From positions 97,184-161,183 of the forward strand of contig WTXI01000076.1 of NCBI GenBank assembly GCA_022376515.1: a stretch of DNA of 64,000 bases, read 5' to 3'. Shown piece by piece: positions 48,499 to 60,670 of this stretch (the first letter of the stretch is position 1; each line of letters opens with the position of its first letter). Source of the DNA: Lactifluus volemus. Its lineage: Eukaryota; Basidiomycota; Agaricomycetes; Russulales; Russulaceae. The translations under genes and the position numbers were made by a program. The notes below the pieces were generated by a model. It worked only from the letters and a program-made list of their open reading frames with translations, was not told the origin of the DNA and did not search any database.

Positions 48499-51400
48499 TT
48501 TCCGTAAACCCCGCCGAAGGCAGCCCTCCGGAAAGTCGCAAGCGCATACCAAACCATCAAATCATTGTAAATTCGAGTCTTCTTCGTTTACATTAAGCGA
48601 AATCCCATTATTTACCCTACCCCCAATCAAAGCGTCCACAACGCTTATCTTATTTCATTGGTGATGATCCTTTGTACAAAAAAAAACAATTTGTATCCAT
48701 CAATCTTTTTCGCAGTACAATACCAGAAAGCACAAAAAAACACGTTGTTGATCCCTTACTGTCTGCAGTTTTTTTTTGTTTGATCCACAACGCACAAATT
48801 TAATTTTATGGCCGCGCGCGCGGGCCATGGCTCCAAAAAACAAAAAAAACACGAGGACCGCTGGGTAACCATGCGTTGCGTAAAACAAAATGACTGTATT
48901 CAAAAATCGTGGGCCGTGGGGCCTGTTCAGCTTATAAATAACAATAACCAGGGGTTTGGCTCGGGGGCCACCCAACCCATGGGGTTTTCATTCGCCCAAG
49001 CGCCGCGGGACCAACAAACTTGTAAAGGTCTGGACAATCATCACTCGGGTTTTGTGTTAATCAAAAAAAAAAAAGCTCATTCGCGCGGATTAGAGCTGTA
49101 AAAATCATCATTCGGAATCAAGTCTGACAAAGTCGGTTTTGTCGGGTCCCGGGGGGAGCCCCTGGGTGAGCTTTACCGGGGGGCATCACGGATGGCTGCA
49201 GTACTTATTGTTTGTGAGGGGGGGGGAGGAGGCTCCATCAAATTTTTTTTTTTAAAGTTCGTCGTATGTTTACTTGGTACAGTAATAGTACTATGCTAAG
49301 TATGTGGTTTTCTGGTTTTGATTTTGATTTTTTTTTTGGTTCATTGAACTGAATTTTGACAGGCGCGCTTTAGGAACTTGTAAAAATGCGTGCGTGCGTG
49401 CGGTCGTGCGTGTGGTCGTGTGCGAATTGAAAATTGGGATAGAAGATTCAATTCAAAAGAAGGCAGTGTATGATGCGGATTCGTTTTTTTGATCGCGCGG
49501 CGCCCAAAGAGAGACTAGCGACGGTTTTTGGGAGCGCTACTAAGCGACACAGCAAGCTCGTTTATTTAAGCGCCCCTGAGTGAACGCGCGATTCAAAGGA
49601 AAAGTGTTTTTTTTTTGGCAAAGAGTTTGAGAGTAACTTTGGGGACTGTCAGAATTTGGCGATTCCACGGGGCAAGGGGATAAAAATACTCTACTAGTAG
49701 TACCACACCTGTAAAACTCTTGGGCTATCGATTTTTTTATTTAGTAAACACTGTGTCAACATGGCAATCGGCAAGTGGCGTCACTGGCAAATTTCAACGG
49801 GTGCAACGGACTTTTGATTTGGCGTCTATGCCAGTGATCGCAAGTTAATGAGAAAGCATAAACTTGTAAATATGAACTTGGAATTTGCCCCATGGGTTTA
49901 CAACTATTGTGTTGCCCAAACACTGCCTTCTTAGTGATAGAATCAGAGTCGCAATAACTTACTGTTCTACCAATTAGTGGTTGATGGGATAGTATTGACC
50001 TCGCACACACTGGCAGTCGCGTAGATATTAGTTTTTGTAGATTGATTAGTAAGCCAAGCGATCGGAAAGTGCCGTTTCAAGTTAGCAGTGGGGCAGTGCA
50101 TATCAACTGCGAGCATCGGTGGGATTTGATAACCGGGTCAATCCTCTTCTAAACGAGTACGTATGTAATGTAGAACCATCCCATCAAGGGGGACAAGTCT
50201 CAAGATCGGGCCATGCTCCCCCGCCCGTCAGACTCGCACCGGGTCCCGGTGGTACCGTGGTTCAAACGCCGATTCCGTCGCTGTTGCGAGAAACGAGTGA
50301 AACTCGGAAGTCTCGGACCACACCACCGAAAGCTGTTCCAAGTCCGTTATTGCGCCGCAGAACAGCAACGCAAAGCCGAAATGAAATGAACAACGGCTGA
50401 AGAAGAACACCATTGATCGGACCGGAGGTCCCGTCTCGAGGAAACGCGTTCAGGAGGGTCTCAAACCCTAGGCGGTTCGTATAATTGGTATCGAGGGCGA
50501 TAGTGACACGTGCCCTCTCCTTACACCATGTACTGGTGCTAAGGACATTGCACCCGCACCCGCCAAGAAGGAGGTAATACCGAAGCTCGGTATTTCCGGG
50601 TACTACTGGCCCGTGTCAAGTCGTTTCTCTCTGACTCCTCTTCATGGAGGCTCGCCCGAAGGCCGCGAGTGGCGCATGTCTCGGGTGCCTCGGCTAGATC
50701 TTATTTATCCGCCTCTCATAACGTTCTGGTGGTGGGTGGGAGATTGAAGGAATTCTTGTCGGGAGTCACGGGATTCTGGTTTTTTTCTCACGCTGCCGCT
50801 CCACCCATCGTTTGTGGTTTACTGTGATGGCACCCTCAAAGTCATTCGCCAAGTCCAATAGCCTAATCAGGAAAGAAAATGTTTTCGTATCAAAGAAGTA
50901 GTTCTACCCCGATAACCCATCATCTCGTGATGTCCTGAAAAGCCAGATCCAGAGAGATAAGAACGAATTTGCTAGATAAGTCGGCGCGTCACGCAAAAAA
51001 ACTCGAAGTTTTTTTGCACGCACCCTTGTTCAGGAGTTTAAAATGGATGAATGAGGCACTGAGAACCAGCGAAGCCGCGATAAGTCACCCGGCTGACCGA
51101 CGATCGGAATAATAGAACAGTGTACGAGTCATAGAATTGACATGAACGGACCGGTCGGGACAGCGTACGCCGAGCTCGGCATGTTCTAGCGATAGCCACA
51201 GCTCCAGGAGAACGTCCTATGGTATGTCGGTGCCATTCTTTTTTTTTTGCGCACTCTCGGGTCGTCAAACGACCGCTGATAGCATGAGGGGCACCGTTTA
51301 CGCCTTGGTCATTTTTTCCAGCACCGACATGAGCTCATGTTAACCCTGAATCCTGATCCGGCAGTGTGCTACGAGGGCGCACTTCGGATCAGGGACTCGG

Positions 51401-52525
51401 GGAAACGTGAGGTGTCCCGTGCTTCGCGAGAGCCGTCTATTGTCTGTTGGTGCCCACTTTCCTGATCGTGCTGCTTATTGTTGCCTAGCAACGCGCAGTG
51501 CTGTGCACAGGTTGGCCCGATACAGCTAGGTTCCATCTTTTGTTTCGCGCAGTTGGAACGGAACCGGGGGGACAGCGACGCAGATCAACAAACAGTCATC
51601 ACATCAGCAAAATTACTGCGCGAGAAATGAACAATACCTCCTTTGGTCTGGTAATTATTAATAATTGCACGAGAAGAGCACTTTGCCAGCGATTACGGAG
51701 TTCAACGGGGAGAAGCGTACATTTAGTCCCGATTGACAAGATCTACCCGGGTGCAGTCATGTAGTATTTTTGGACCACGTAGGCGAAGCCCGACAGTCGT
51801 CAAACTAAATATGCACTATGACGAGGAAATAGAGCGCTGAAATAACATTTAGATGACCGAGTCCGGGAGAAACCGAAAACTCTGAGCTGATGGCATAAAG
51901 AACTCTGCAAGGAAGCCGAGTAGCTCGAGGCAGTGTAATATCACGATGGAGATGTGTGCGGTGTTCGACTTTGATCTGAGATCGTCCCTTACGGCTGTGG
52001 TACTCTGACAAAGACTAAGGCTAGTCCCCACTATAAAGTTGATGATGGCGAAATCACAGGATTCTAGAACGAAGGAACCAAATGGACAGGCAAGCTGGGT
52101 GTTTACGGTAACCAAGAAAGAATCTATGTCCCAAGTTCCGCACCATCGGGTGTTTGTGGTATCGGGATAAAGGCGGCTCAAAGATCCTATCATGATGTCT
52201 CTTGGGCGGATCTCTGAGGCGCATAGTTCTCGTCTTCCTTGTTAGAAGGAAGTGTCGTACGGATACCGGTGTGCGTTGTCAAGACATGGTGCCGCGACGT
52301 CGCACTTGTAGAAGCAGATCTCTTTGAACGAGTAGTCCAGAGAAGAGATTGAAGGGATAAAGATTCCGGGATGATGTATTATACAGTAGGATATGACAGG
52401 GATGTGTATTGGATGTGGTCTGTGTAACTGCTTAGTTAGGCTCAGGCATTGAACTCGTAGAAAGTTTGCGTACTGCGGCAAGAACCAGAGTCTTGTATGT
52501 GATTAATGAGCAATGTCTGTCCTTA
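48499..52525. other. Gene-poor 4 kb spacer
   Basis: No gene supported. 48660-49740 is rich in A/T homopolymers, with GCGTGCGTGCG-like simple sequence near 49388-49425. 50100-51500 is more balanced in composition and holds inverted repeats (see 51327-51393). Short open frames on the - strand at 51805-52481 show no recognisable domain or convincing splice structure. An old decayed transposon is possible, but no terminal repeats or transposase motif were seen. Confidence 0.5.
51352..51393. repeat. Long inverted repeat (hairpin)
   Basis: Arms CCTGATCCG and CGGATCAGG pair fully, and inside them AGTGTGC and GCGCACT pair with one wobble, around a short loop (TACGAGG). About 16 paired positions in 42 nt. 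A separate 14-nt perfect palindrome, ACATGAGCTCATGT, lies at 51327-51340, and another, AATTATTAATAATT, at 51653-51666. Confidence 0.65.
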
Positions 52526-52864
52526 TCATGTTCTTCTCGTCTCAGCCGCCTGGGTTGCTGCTTGAGCAAGCAAGGGCTTCTGCTTCTCCGCCAACACGCG
52601 GCGCTGGTTAAAATAATCGATCTTTACAACTTTTTCAGGAAGGAAATCTTATATGTATAGTGGGTGACTCACCCAACTCTTTGCGCAATTCTGTTCGTAG
52701 GACTTTCTCTGTGCTGCGCACTTTGAACCCTCCGTTCCAGCGACAACGACCTCAGCAGCGTCCAGGCATGCAAAGTAAGCGTCCCTAGCCTCCCAACACT
52801 TTGAACGGTCTTGTCTTGAAATTGCATTGGGTGTTTCAGTCTTGCTACTGCCAAACCAGCCCAT
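52526..52864 (-). CDS. COA6: COA6-like cytochrome c oxidase assembly factor
   Basis: Small twin-Cys protein of the mitochondrial intermembrane space that helps deliver copper to cytochrome c oxidase subunit 2. Two exons: 52673-52864 and 52526-52621 (95 aa). The start MGWFGSSKTETPN was chosen over an upstream in-frame Met because COA6 proteins begin this way. The Cys pattern is C-x9-C (CWEARDAYFAC) and C-x10-C (CAAQRKSYEQNC), typical of COA6. After the intron (donor GTGAGT) the protein continues with WIDYFNQRRVLAEKQK and an Ala/Gln-rich tail. Import would use the MIA40 pathway (family knowledge). Divergent from the TBC gene, with only 109 bp between start codons. Confidence 0.9.
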
Positions 52865-52973
52865 GATTTTAACTGACGTGGCAGGGTTGAGCGTTTGGTG
52901 AATAATATCAGCCACGTGCTTACCGACGCGGCTGGGCGCGTGTGTAAACCAATGTCAGTTCGGCATTACTTTC
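52865..52973. promoter_or_regulatory. Short bidirectional promoter, COA6-like / TBC gene
   Basis: 109 bp separate the two divergent start codons, so both genes must share or overlap promoter sequence. No TATA box is obvious. GCCACGTGCTTACC near 52912 contains the E-box CACGTG. Confidence 0.55.
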
Positions 52974-55900
52974 ATGGCCTCTGCCTCATCTCCCGCTGCA
53001 CAGGTCACAACTCCAGTACATTCTCACCCTCTTTCTGCAGATCAAGTCACACCTCATGGCCGTCGTACTCGTCTTGGTCAACGGAAGGCTCAGGCTGAAT
53101 CACCCTCCGCAGACACCATCAACGTCCCGACGTCCAGCTACTTCGCACCTAGAGAACGACTTGATGTCGGTACTCAAAGAGAATCAAGGCCTGGTCATGC
53201 AAACTGGGATGGCAGTGTACGTGACTATTCCAGAGCCGATCGAGCGCGTACTACCGCGGAGTCCTCTACGACTCGCCAACCCTTACCCACGTTTTGGGAC
53301 CGGCCGCCCATATTTGTTGTTGGCTCTTCCAAAGATCATCACGCTGTGAATAGCGTGTCTCGTACCGCAGAGATGGTGGAAATTGATGGCTTACTACCCG
53401 GTGCTGTGTCGCACATTCTTTCTAACCAATGGCACGACTACTCGGATGAGGCCATACAGTCTGCGATCTCCTCAATCAGCGTCTCCGAGTCGCCGGCTTC
53501 CGTTTCTAGCAACCCCTACCATGCCGCTTTGCGGGTGTTGTCATCCGCCGTCCATAATCTCACAAAGGTTAGGAGGGAAATGGAAGAGACCCAGCGCGTG
53601 ATCCAAGAGAAGGAACGTGCGCGCAGACAGCGCGCGGAGGAGTTGATGAAGGAGTTGCTGCCATCGGAGAGGGATGTGGCTGGGAGAGTGTTGCAGTCCC
53701 TGTTCACTGACGACGACGAGGGCCTGCACAAGGTCGAGAGGAACCAGAGTCATGCGGTGAGGACCCCCAAGGTCTGACGTGTTTCATATTACGAACAGAA
53801 CTTACAGTCTCTCACCGACCCACTCTCCGAGGCGATGATAGATGGTGTCATCTTTCCTCGTCTCCAGGAACCTCAGCAATTTGACACCGCAACGCCAACC
53901 CCATTGAAGGCCACCATCATACCACCAACACCAGCAGACAACACGCAGGCTACTGACCCTGATGAACCCGAAATTCCTACTCTGTCCCTGGATCCAGATC
54001 ATGCTGACGCGATCAGCGTACATTCCACTGGGAGACTCAGCCAGACTGCGCCCAGCTTTGCAAGTACTAAATCTGATCGTTCTTCGTTAGGTGACTGGAT
54101 GGGGTCTTTATGGGGCAAACCACGTCCTAAACATTTGCGCCCCCCTCACCCCCCGTCAAGAGGGGATGAACCCTCCGAATCAGACCTGTCTCCCTCCACG
54201 GAGCCTTCTGAAAGTGTTCAGCCACCGTCGCCGTCAGCAACCAAGCCCGGTGGGCGTAAAGTTTCACGTAGTCTCTTTGGCACGCTTGGAATCTCTTTTT
54301 CTAACCCGCTACCTGTCACACCCGGTAAAAGGCGCCGTCGCATTTCCGTCTCTGATGCTCTTCCTCCCCCTGGGCTGCCCGTCACTGATGCTGAAGCGCC
54401 AAATTCACCTGCAATCGTGAGCTCTCCGGTCGCTTCTACTATGACCCTTCCAACTCCAGCAGCCCCAAGCCTGACAACTGAGCTGCACAACTCTGAAATA
54501 CCCTCCCGAGAACCCTCTCTGCTTTCAGGTCGTGCTCCGGGAGAGAGACAACCCCAGGGTTCTGCTTTACAGGCTATAGTCAATGCGACGCGCGTCATGA
54601 CATCTGATCCGAACAGTGTACTTGTTGAGCATGGGATTGGAACAAGTGTGCTCGTCGCAAACCTTGCCTTTGAGCTCGTAAAGAGAGCTCGGGAAGATGG
54701 GATTGAGATCCATGCGCCTAGCAGGGAAAAACGTGACCGCAGACAGGGCCGTGAGCACGAGCAGGGGGCCAATCCCAAGGCAACCATAGTGAAGAGTACT
54801 GGCGTGGACGTGGCAACGACGCTTAGCCGTACACTGGGTGGGCCAGAGGATGTCCCGACCGTCAAAGCCAAATCGCGTACGGCAACTACCTTTTCGATCT
54901 CCGGATCGGGATTTGCATCTCCGTTGCTTGGCTCCTTCCTCCCGCAGCAGCAACGCAAATTACCCGCCCATGGGGATCGTAGCGCGCGGAACAACACCGC
55001 TTCTACCGACTCCTCCCAAGTCACCCAGAGCATCGCTCCCCCCTCCCAGCCCACTATGCGCAAAAACTCATCGGTCCCCCTCGAGTCCATCTTTCCCGCC
55101 ACCTCCAAGCCACCGACCGAATACCTGTCGCGCGCCTATCCCTCACTCACTGCTCGGGACTTTCGCCCCTCCATGGTGGGCCCGGTCGCCCTACCGCCCC
55201 TCCCGACACATCGCGCTGATAGCGAACCACTGGTGGATCGCTTTGGCTTTATGTATGACGTCGCATTGTATGACTTGCTCTTGCTGGTGCGCGCTCGCAC
55301 ATGCCGCTGCGCCGCGCCTGCCTGCCTCACCGGCGTCAAAATTGCAGACCGCACAGAGGACGAGGGGTCAGATGACGAGGCCGACGGCGACGGGATAGAG
55401 ATTGTCAAAGAACCCTGTTCGTGCACGGGTGAGGTCGAGCTGCCACCACGCCCGCAGTCTCGCTCGTCCTCGTACAGCGGCTCTCGTAGTAAATTCTCGA
55501 GTGCCGCGTCAGGTGCAAGCGCCGGCGGCGGCGGTGGAGACGTCCCGGCGAGCCATAGCGGTGGCAGCAACAGTAATAGCAATCACAAGTCTGGTTCGAA
55601 CGCCAGCACGAGCACGGCGATACTCGCCATCGGCTTGGATACCCCGCGACACGTCTGTGCGAACGTGCTGCGGCGTTTACTCGGCGAATTGACGACGATA
55701 CACGACGAACGACAAGCAGCACAGCGCAAAGACTGGGACGCCTTTGTGCGCGCGCGACGGCGCACCCGCGCGCACCCACAACCGACGCCTTCTCCGTCGG
55801 GCGGTGGAATCGGCGGCAGCGGTGGAGGTGGAGGTGGCGGCGGCGGTGGTGGGATTATGGGTAAGGCCCCTTCGGCGGCCGGGGGCGCAGCGGCGCTGCT

Positions 55901-57010
55901 GGGGCTTGACGGGCCCGTGGCGGATGACGAGTTGGCGCACAGCGATGGGCTGATCGGTTTTGCGCAGCTGGGGCTGTCGAAGGGACGTGAGGAACGCCGC
56001 GAGCTAAGTCGACTCGTTCGTGGCGGTGTGCCACTTGCGTATCGCGCCAAGGTGTGGTTAGAGTCGAGTGGGGGACTCGAGATGCAGGAGCCTGGCGTGT
56101 TTGCCGAGTTGCTCGCGCAGATGGATAGTGATGGTGGTGGCGTTGTGAGGGAGATCGATAAGGACGTTGGGCGGACGATGCCGCTCAACATGTTCTTTGG
56201 TGGGGACGGCGTTGGGGTGCAAAAGTTGCGCAGGGTGCTGATCGCATATAGCCGGTGTGTTATTTTTTTTCTTATCCATTCTTTCAAATCCTAGAGGGAA
56301 CCGCAGACGTAATCCGGCGGTCGGGTACTGCCAAGGCATGAACCTAGTCGCGTCGACTCTGCTGCTGGTCCACGCAGATGAGGAGGAGGCATTCTGGGTG
56401 CTCGCAGCGCTTGTTGAGCGTATCTTGCCTGATGGATTCTTCTCCCCTACCCTACTGCCCTCGCGCGCGTGCCCACTCGTATTGCTTGACTATGTTCAGG
56501 ATAACATACCAAAGCTTGCGACGCACCTCGCAACCCTCGGCATCGACTTGCCCGCAATTTGCTTCTCTTGGTTTCTCTCCCTCTTTACCGACTGTCTCCC
56601 CGTCGAGGTATGTAAATACAACCAACACCCTCACACTCCCCCCCGGCCCACGACGACTTTTCTTTTTTCTTTATGGTTTTAGACACTTTTCCGCGTATGG
56701 GACGTCTTACTCTTGGATGGACTCGACGTCCTGTTCCGCATCGCGCTAGGAATACTCAAGAGCCACGAGGCAGAACTCCTCCGCTGCGATTCGATTCCAG
56801 CCGTTTACGTCGCGCTCGAGAGCTTACCGACACGGATGTGGCAACCAGATCGGCTTCTCCAGGTAAACCGACTTTTTTTTTTTTGTGCTGAAAAAAAAAA
56901 CTCTCATCCGTTGTTAGCTCGAACTGGACCTCCGCACGACGATCGTCCACGCTGATATTATCAAGAAGAGCGAGGCACACGTCGCGGCGCTGCGCGATCT
57001 CAGCCAGTGA
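52974..57010 (+). CDS. TBC domain Rab GTPase-activating protein, about 1267 aa
   Basis: Predicted GAP for a Rab-type small GTPase in membrane traffic. Five exons: 52974-53756, 53808-56254, 56307-56607, 56683-56862, 56918-57010 (3804 nt, in frame). Residues 1-200 are mostly disordered; about 195-240 form a charged coiled coil (MEETQRVIQEKERARRQRAEE). A long Ser/Pro-rich region follows, then DRFGFMYDVALYDLLLLVRAR, a Cys-containing insert and a poly-Gly tract near residue 930. The TBC domain starts at about 980 (LSRLVRGGVPLAYRAKVW). It has both catalytic fingers: IDKDVGR (Arg finger, IxxDxxR) near 1042-1048 and YCQGMN (Gln finger) near 1082. WVLAALVERILPDGFFSP, ICFSWFLSLFTDCLP and FRVWDVLLLDGLDVLFRIALGIL complete it. 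The acceptor at 56306 was chosen because it gives the usual SRRNPAVGYCQGMN join. GTPase partner unknown. Confidence 0.88.
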
Positions 57011-57284
57011 CAGCCCTCCCCTGATGTGCAACCCAAAAGCTCCATATTCATTCCACTTGGACATTTGTAGTGCCTCTTGTAGAAGTAAAAAAAAAAAACT
57101 ACTGCATTATATTTATTGCTCAAGCATTGCAATTATACATAGCAAAAGAAAGGCCTGTAGTGCGGACAGCACGACATTATGAAAGCGGGTGGGGTAGATA
57201 GTTGGATATAACATAACGGTAGTCCATCGGGAGAACAAGCAGATACTCTGTGACGAAACAGTTTGCCAGCTCTAATATATTGCT
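57011..57284. other. Convergent 3' spacer
   Basis: 274 bp between the stop codons of the TBC gene (+) and the DUF262 gene (-). Contains an A-run near 57088-57100. No gene. Confidence 0.5.
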
Positions 57285-58923
57285 CTATCCACTCCTCTTC
57301 TTCTTGCTTCTTTGCGTCGCCTCCGCTCCCCTCGTCGGACCCCACTGGTGATCAAGAGACTTGCGCTTCCCGGCGCTGCCAGTAGTAGTAGTAGCGGAAG
57401 CGGCAGTAGAAGCGCGATGAGGCTCGATATCGATCACCCCATTCTCGATCTCGTCGATGATGCGCCAGCAATCAGCGGCGACGCGAGTGTTGAAACGAAC
57501 GTCGATGTGCGCCTTGCGAATATCGCGTCGGAGGATGAACGCCGCTTGAGATTGTTGGTGGGCCGTGTAGCCATGACGCATGACATATAGCAGTACGCCT
57601 GCAACAACAACAACATCGCCGAAAAAAAAAAAGTTCCAGATTGGTTTTAGGGGGACAAAAGTGGAGGGGGGGGAGGGGAAATTCGCAACACGTGTGACGT
57701 GACACACGTACAACGCACGTACCGATAAAGACGAATTCGATAGGTGCGATCTTGGCCGTGAACCTTCGAAAAGGAGCGTCGAGCTCCGGATCACGCGCGA
57801 TCTCCCAGAGTCTCCCAAGCACGACAGCCATCGCGTCCTGAAACGCCTCCGTCGGCCGACTACCTCCTGGCGCATTAAGCCATTTGTCCAATTTGGCTGC
57901 CGTCGGTACGTATTGGTTTGCTGGGAGACCCGAACAACAATAGACGAGTTGAGCGACGTTTTGGAACGCTCGTCCGCGGGTATCGTCAAACGCGATTTGG
58001 TCGACTAGTCCGCCGTCGATCGTCACGTGAGTCTTTTCCAAGTGGGTGATGTAGTTGGCCCAGGGAGAGGCGATCGCTTGGAGCTTTTCGGCCGAGGTTA
58101 GGCTCACGCCGAGTTGGACGCGTTGGAAGACTTCGCGTTCGGCTGCACCGGTGAGGTGGTGGTATTCGACTTTTTGTTGTTGGGATCATCAGTCAGTTCT
58201 GTGGGGATTTTCATGGCACACGTACTGCACGTGATGAGCTTTTGAGAGAAGACGCGCTTTTCGGGTTCGGGGATCTCTGCACGCGATGCACGCGTGGCGG
58301 TCGAGGTGGTATACCACCACAACTTTTTGGTTTTTGGACAGCGATCTGTGCATTTTTCATCAAACATTGGGAGTTTTTTTTACCATTTGCGGGGAGAAAA
58401 GACCCATACAAGCTATCTGGATATTCTCAGAAAAATGAGAGGGAAAAGGAGAATATGGGACGTACTTGACCGTCAAAGAATTTTTGGATGCTCGTCAGTC
58501 TCTGCTTCCCGTCGACACACAATCTTGTCTCCACTCCGTCTATTGGGTCTCTCGAGATGGCAAAAACGACAGGTGGGACATAGTAGTTATGAAAGAGTGA
58601 ATCTATGATGGCCATCTGCTTTGTAGATGACCATACTACGGCTAACGGTCACAGTGGGATAGATCAACAAGAGGCGTGATGTAAGGTGTTAAAAACAAGG
58701 ACTAAAACACACCGCGTTGGTATTCTGGGTCAAGGTCAATATCACCCTCGTGGATCATTCCTACACCAATTAGATATTCTTTGTATTATGGAAAAAAAGT
58801 GGCTGGCTTACTGTGTAATTGCTCTGTTGTATACTGAATGGTAAAAGGTTGCTGAAGGGGATCCCATATTTGAAACGAGTCCAAGTCTTGGTCCGAGAGA
58901 TCGTCATTCGAGTCTAAGGACAT
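57285..58923 (-). CDS. DUF262 (GmrSD N-terminal / ParB-like) domain protein
   Basis: The N-terminal region matches the DUF262 family, ParB-like domains known from bacterial restriction systems such as GmrSD and also widespread in fungi, where their role is unknown. Exons read: 58812-58923, 58713-58760, 58466-58641, a fourth ending at 58226, 57723-58169 and 57285-57598. Key motifs: DLDPEYQRAVVWSSTKQ, AIIDSLFHNYYVPPVVF and the family signature VDGKQRLTSIQKFFDG. Then LWWYTT, KLITCIEYHHLT, EREVFQRVQLGVSLTSAEKLQA and a predicted helical half, ending in a basic, low-complexity tail (RKSLDHQ...KKKRSG). The start of exon 4 is not settled: the donor at 58465 is phase 0 and the best acceptor lies near 58331. 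About 400 aa. Its start codon is 11 bp after the MINDY gene's stop. Confidence 0.78.
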
Positions 58924-58934
58924 GACAACGTCTA

Positions 58935-60670
58935 TTACATAATTACGCAATCTTTCTCCCTTTTATTTTTCTCTTTTTTCTTATTATTAATAAATTCCTC
59001 GTAACTGTGACCATCACGATACCGGTCACGGTCACGGTAACGGTGATCCCGTTCGGCGTTTCCGGACCTCCTCTGAGCTGCTCGTTCTTGGTCCCGCTTG
59101 GCATATGCACGTTGAACCCGTTCATCTTCTTCCCTTTGCAGTTTCAACGCAAGTGCGCGACTATAAAAATAAAAAAAAAGGGTTCAATAATGATCTTCAT
59201 GCCATGTTATGTACGCTGAGCACATACTCTGCAGGATCGACCGTCCCCAAAGCCTCTGGTGATATAGTGAAACCCGCCCAATCACCACCGACGGGGGTTG
59301 CGCGCTCAAATGCGCTGTCAACGAATACGGCCGCACCCTGATCGATGTCCTCGAGACGCTCCCACACCACGCTCGGTTCGTTCAGGAACACCTGGTCTGT
59401 GACGAGGTTATACAATGCCCCTTCGTGCTGGTACAGCACCGCCAGGTGCGAGTTTCGGAAGAGCGCGAAGAGTTTGGGGTGCGGAGGTGGTGGGGCGGAC
59501 TCCGTAGTGGCAGAGTCGTGCGATGGAGATGACGTGGGCTCCGAGGTTGGGGCTGGTTGCGTGGGGAGGGAAGCGAGGGTGAACAGACCATGGTACGTGA
59601 GTTGTGAACGCGTATTGTCCAAGAACGTCTGGATCGCGACGGCTATGACATTTGTCAGACTCTCTACATGCGAGGAAGATCAAATCGTACTCACCGTCCT
59701 CGACCTTCTGTTTCTCTTCGTCCGTCAGATTTATATTTGAGTGGCTCGGTCCTGCGACCTGGCTACTAGATCCTGAAGCCTGATCTACGTTATCGCCTAC
59801 AAGTAATCCACGCGTGAGCACATCCGCCTCGACTATCAGATTCATTGCCGAATCATAGTCCCCCACACGAGAGACGGCGGCGTATTCTGGACTGGAGGGA
59901 TCGACAAGCCAGCCATGGACGAGAGAGATGCCTACGCTCGCAAAGAGTGCGAGCTCTCCACCTGTCGTAGCCGGGCGGAACGCTGTGGAGGAGGTGAACA
60001 AGGGGTTGAGGTCCATTCCCTCTACATTGCACAAGTGCGCGCATCAGCTAAATGGTGAACCGGAGTTGGCGATACGCGACTCACTGGTGGTGAGAGGCAT
60101 CATTGCGAGCGCTGCAGATACGTCCACTTTCGGTGCGGTGAGCAAGATGTGCTCCCCGACAAGTTGTGCGAGGAACTCGTACGAGACGGACTTGCGTTCT
60201 CGGGGAAGTATTTCTATCTGTTCCCGTAAGATGAGGATATTGCATATCGCGATGAACGAGCACGGCCTTATCTCATCCTTACATATCAGTCCAACGCACA
60301 AAGAGTATGAACAAGTTCAGAGAACGCACCCGTTGTAGTTCTGCGTGATGATGTTGTACTTACGCCTTACACCGGACGGAGAGGTAAACAAGATCGTCTT
60401 GAGATACCATACTTCACCTTGTGAAGCTTTCCGCACACCTCCCTCTGAATTCGAATTCTGCGAAGAAGTGCGAGCTTGATCTCTTCTGCGATGGTATTGG
60501 CTACCGCTCCCACTGGCACCATCGGTGCCGGTGAGCGACCTCGTCGTCGGATGGTCGGTCTGGCTCGGGCCCGGATCTGGTCCAGGCTGATGATGATCGC
60601 GAGAGATGTCCAGTTTCTCCATCTTGCTTTCTAGTTCTGCACCATATTCTGAAGTTGTTGGGAGTTGCAT
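58935..60670 (-). CDS. MINDY-family deubiquitinase with C-terminal CaaX box
   Basis: Cysteine protease of the MINDY (FAM63/DUF544) family, which trims K48-linked ubiquitin chains. Five exons on the - strand, start 60670. Exons 1 and 2 join to give the catalytic segment TQNYNGPCSFIAICNIL: Gln of the oxyanion hole and the nucleophile Cys. Then LVGEHIL, KGMDLNPLFTSSTAFRP, ELALFASVGISLVHGWLVDP with the catalytic His, DLIFL region intron, QLTYHGLFTL, KLFALFRNSHLAVLYQHEGALYNLVTDQVF and VVWERLEDIDQGAAVFVD. The last exon (58935-59161) starts with a ubiquitin-interacting-like helix (ALALKLQREEDERV) and ends in Arg/Asp- and Lys-rich sequence followed by CVIM. The CaaX box with a polybasic stretch predicts prenylation and membrane attachment. 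Residues 20-90 are disordered. Intron 4 uses donor GTATGT within the GCAGAGTATG sequence, the only phase that fits. Confidence 0.88.

Noticed and set aside
49388..49425. GTGC/GTCG repeats as a CRISPR-like or satellite array
   Set aside because: Irregular simple sequence of a few units; no spacers and no regular period.
50440..50520. Possible tRNA (GGTTCG-like T-loop near 50472)
   Set aside because: No acceptor stem, D-loop or anticodon arm can be folded around it.
54218..55108. 296-codon - strand frame opposite the TBC gene
   Set aside because: It overlaps the long exon 2 of a gene with clear TBC motifs; a product of GC-rich codon bias.
59007..59050. Short CGGTCACGGTAACGGT repeat as a regulatory element
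   Set aside because: It is the coding sequence of the Arg/Asp repeat in the MINDY C-terminal exon.
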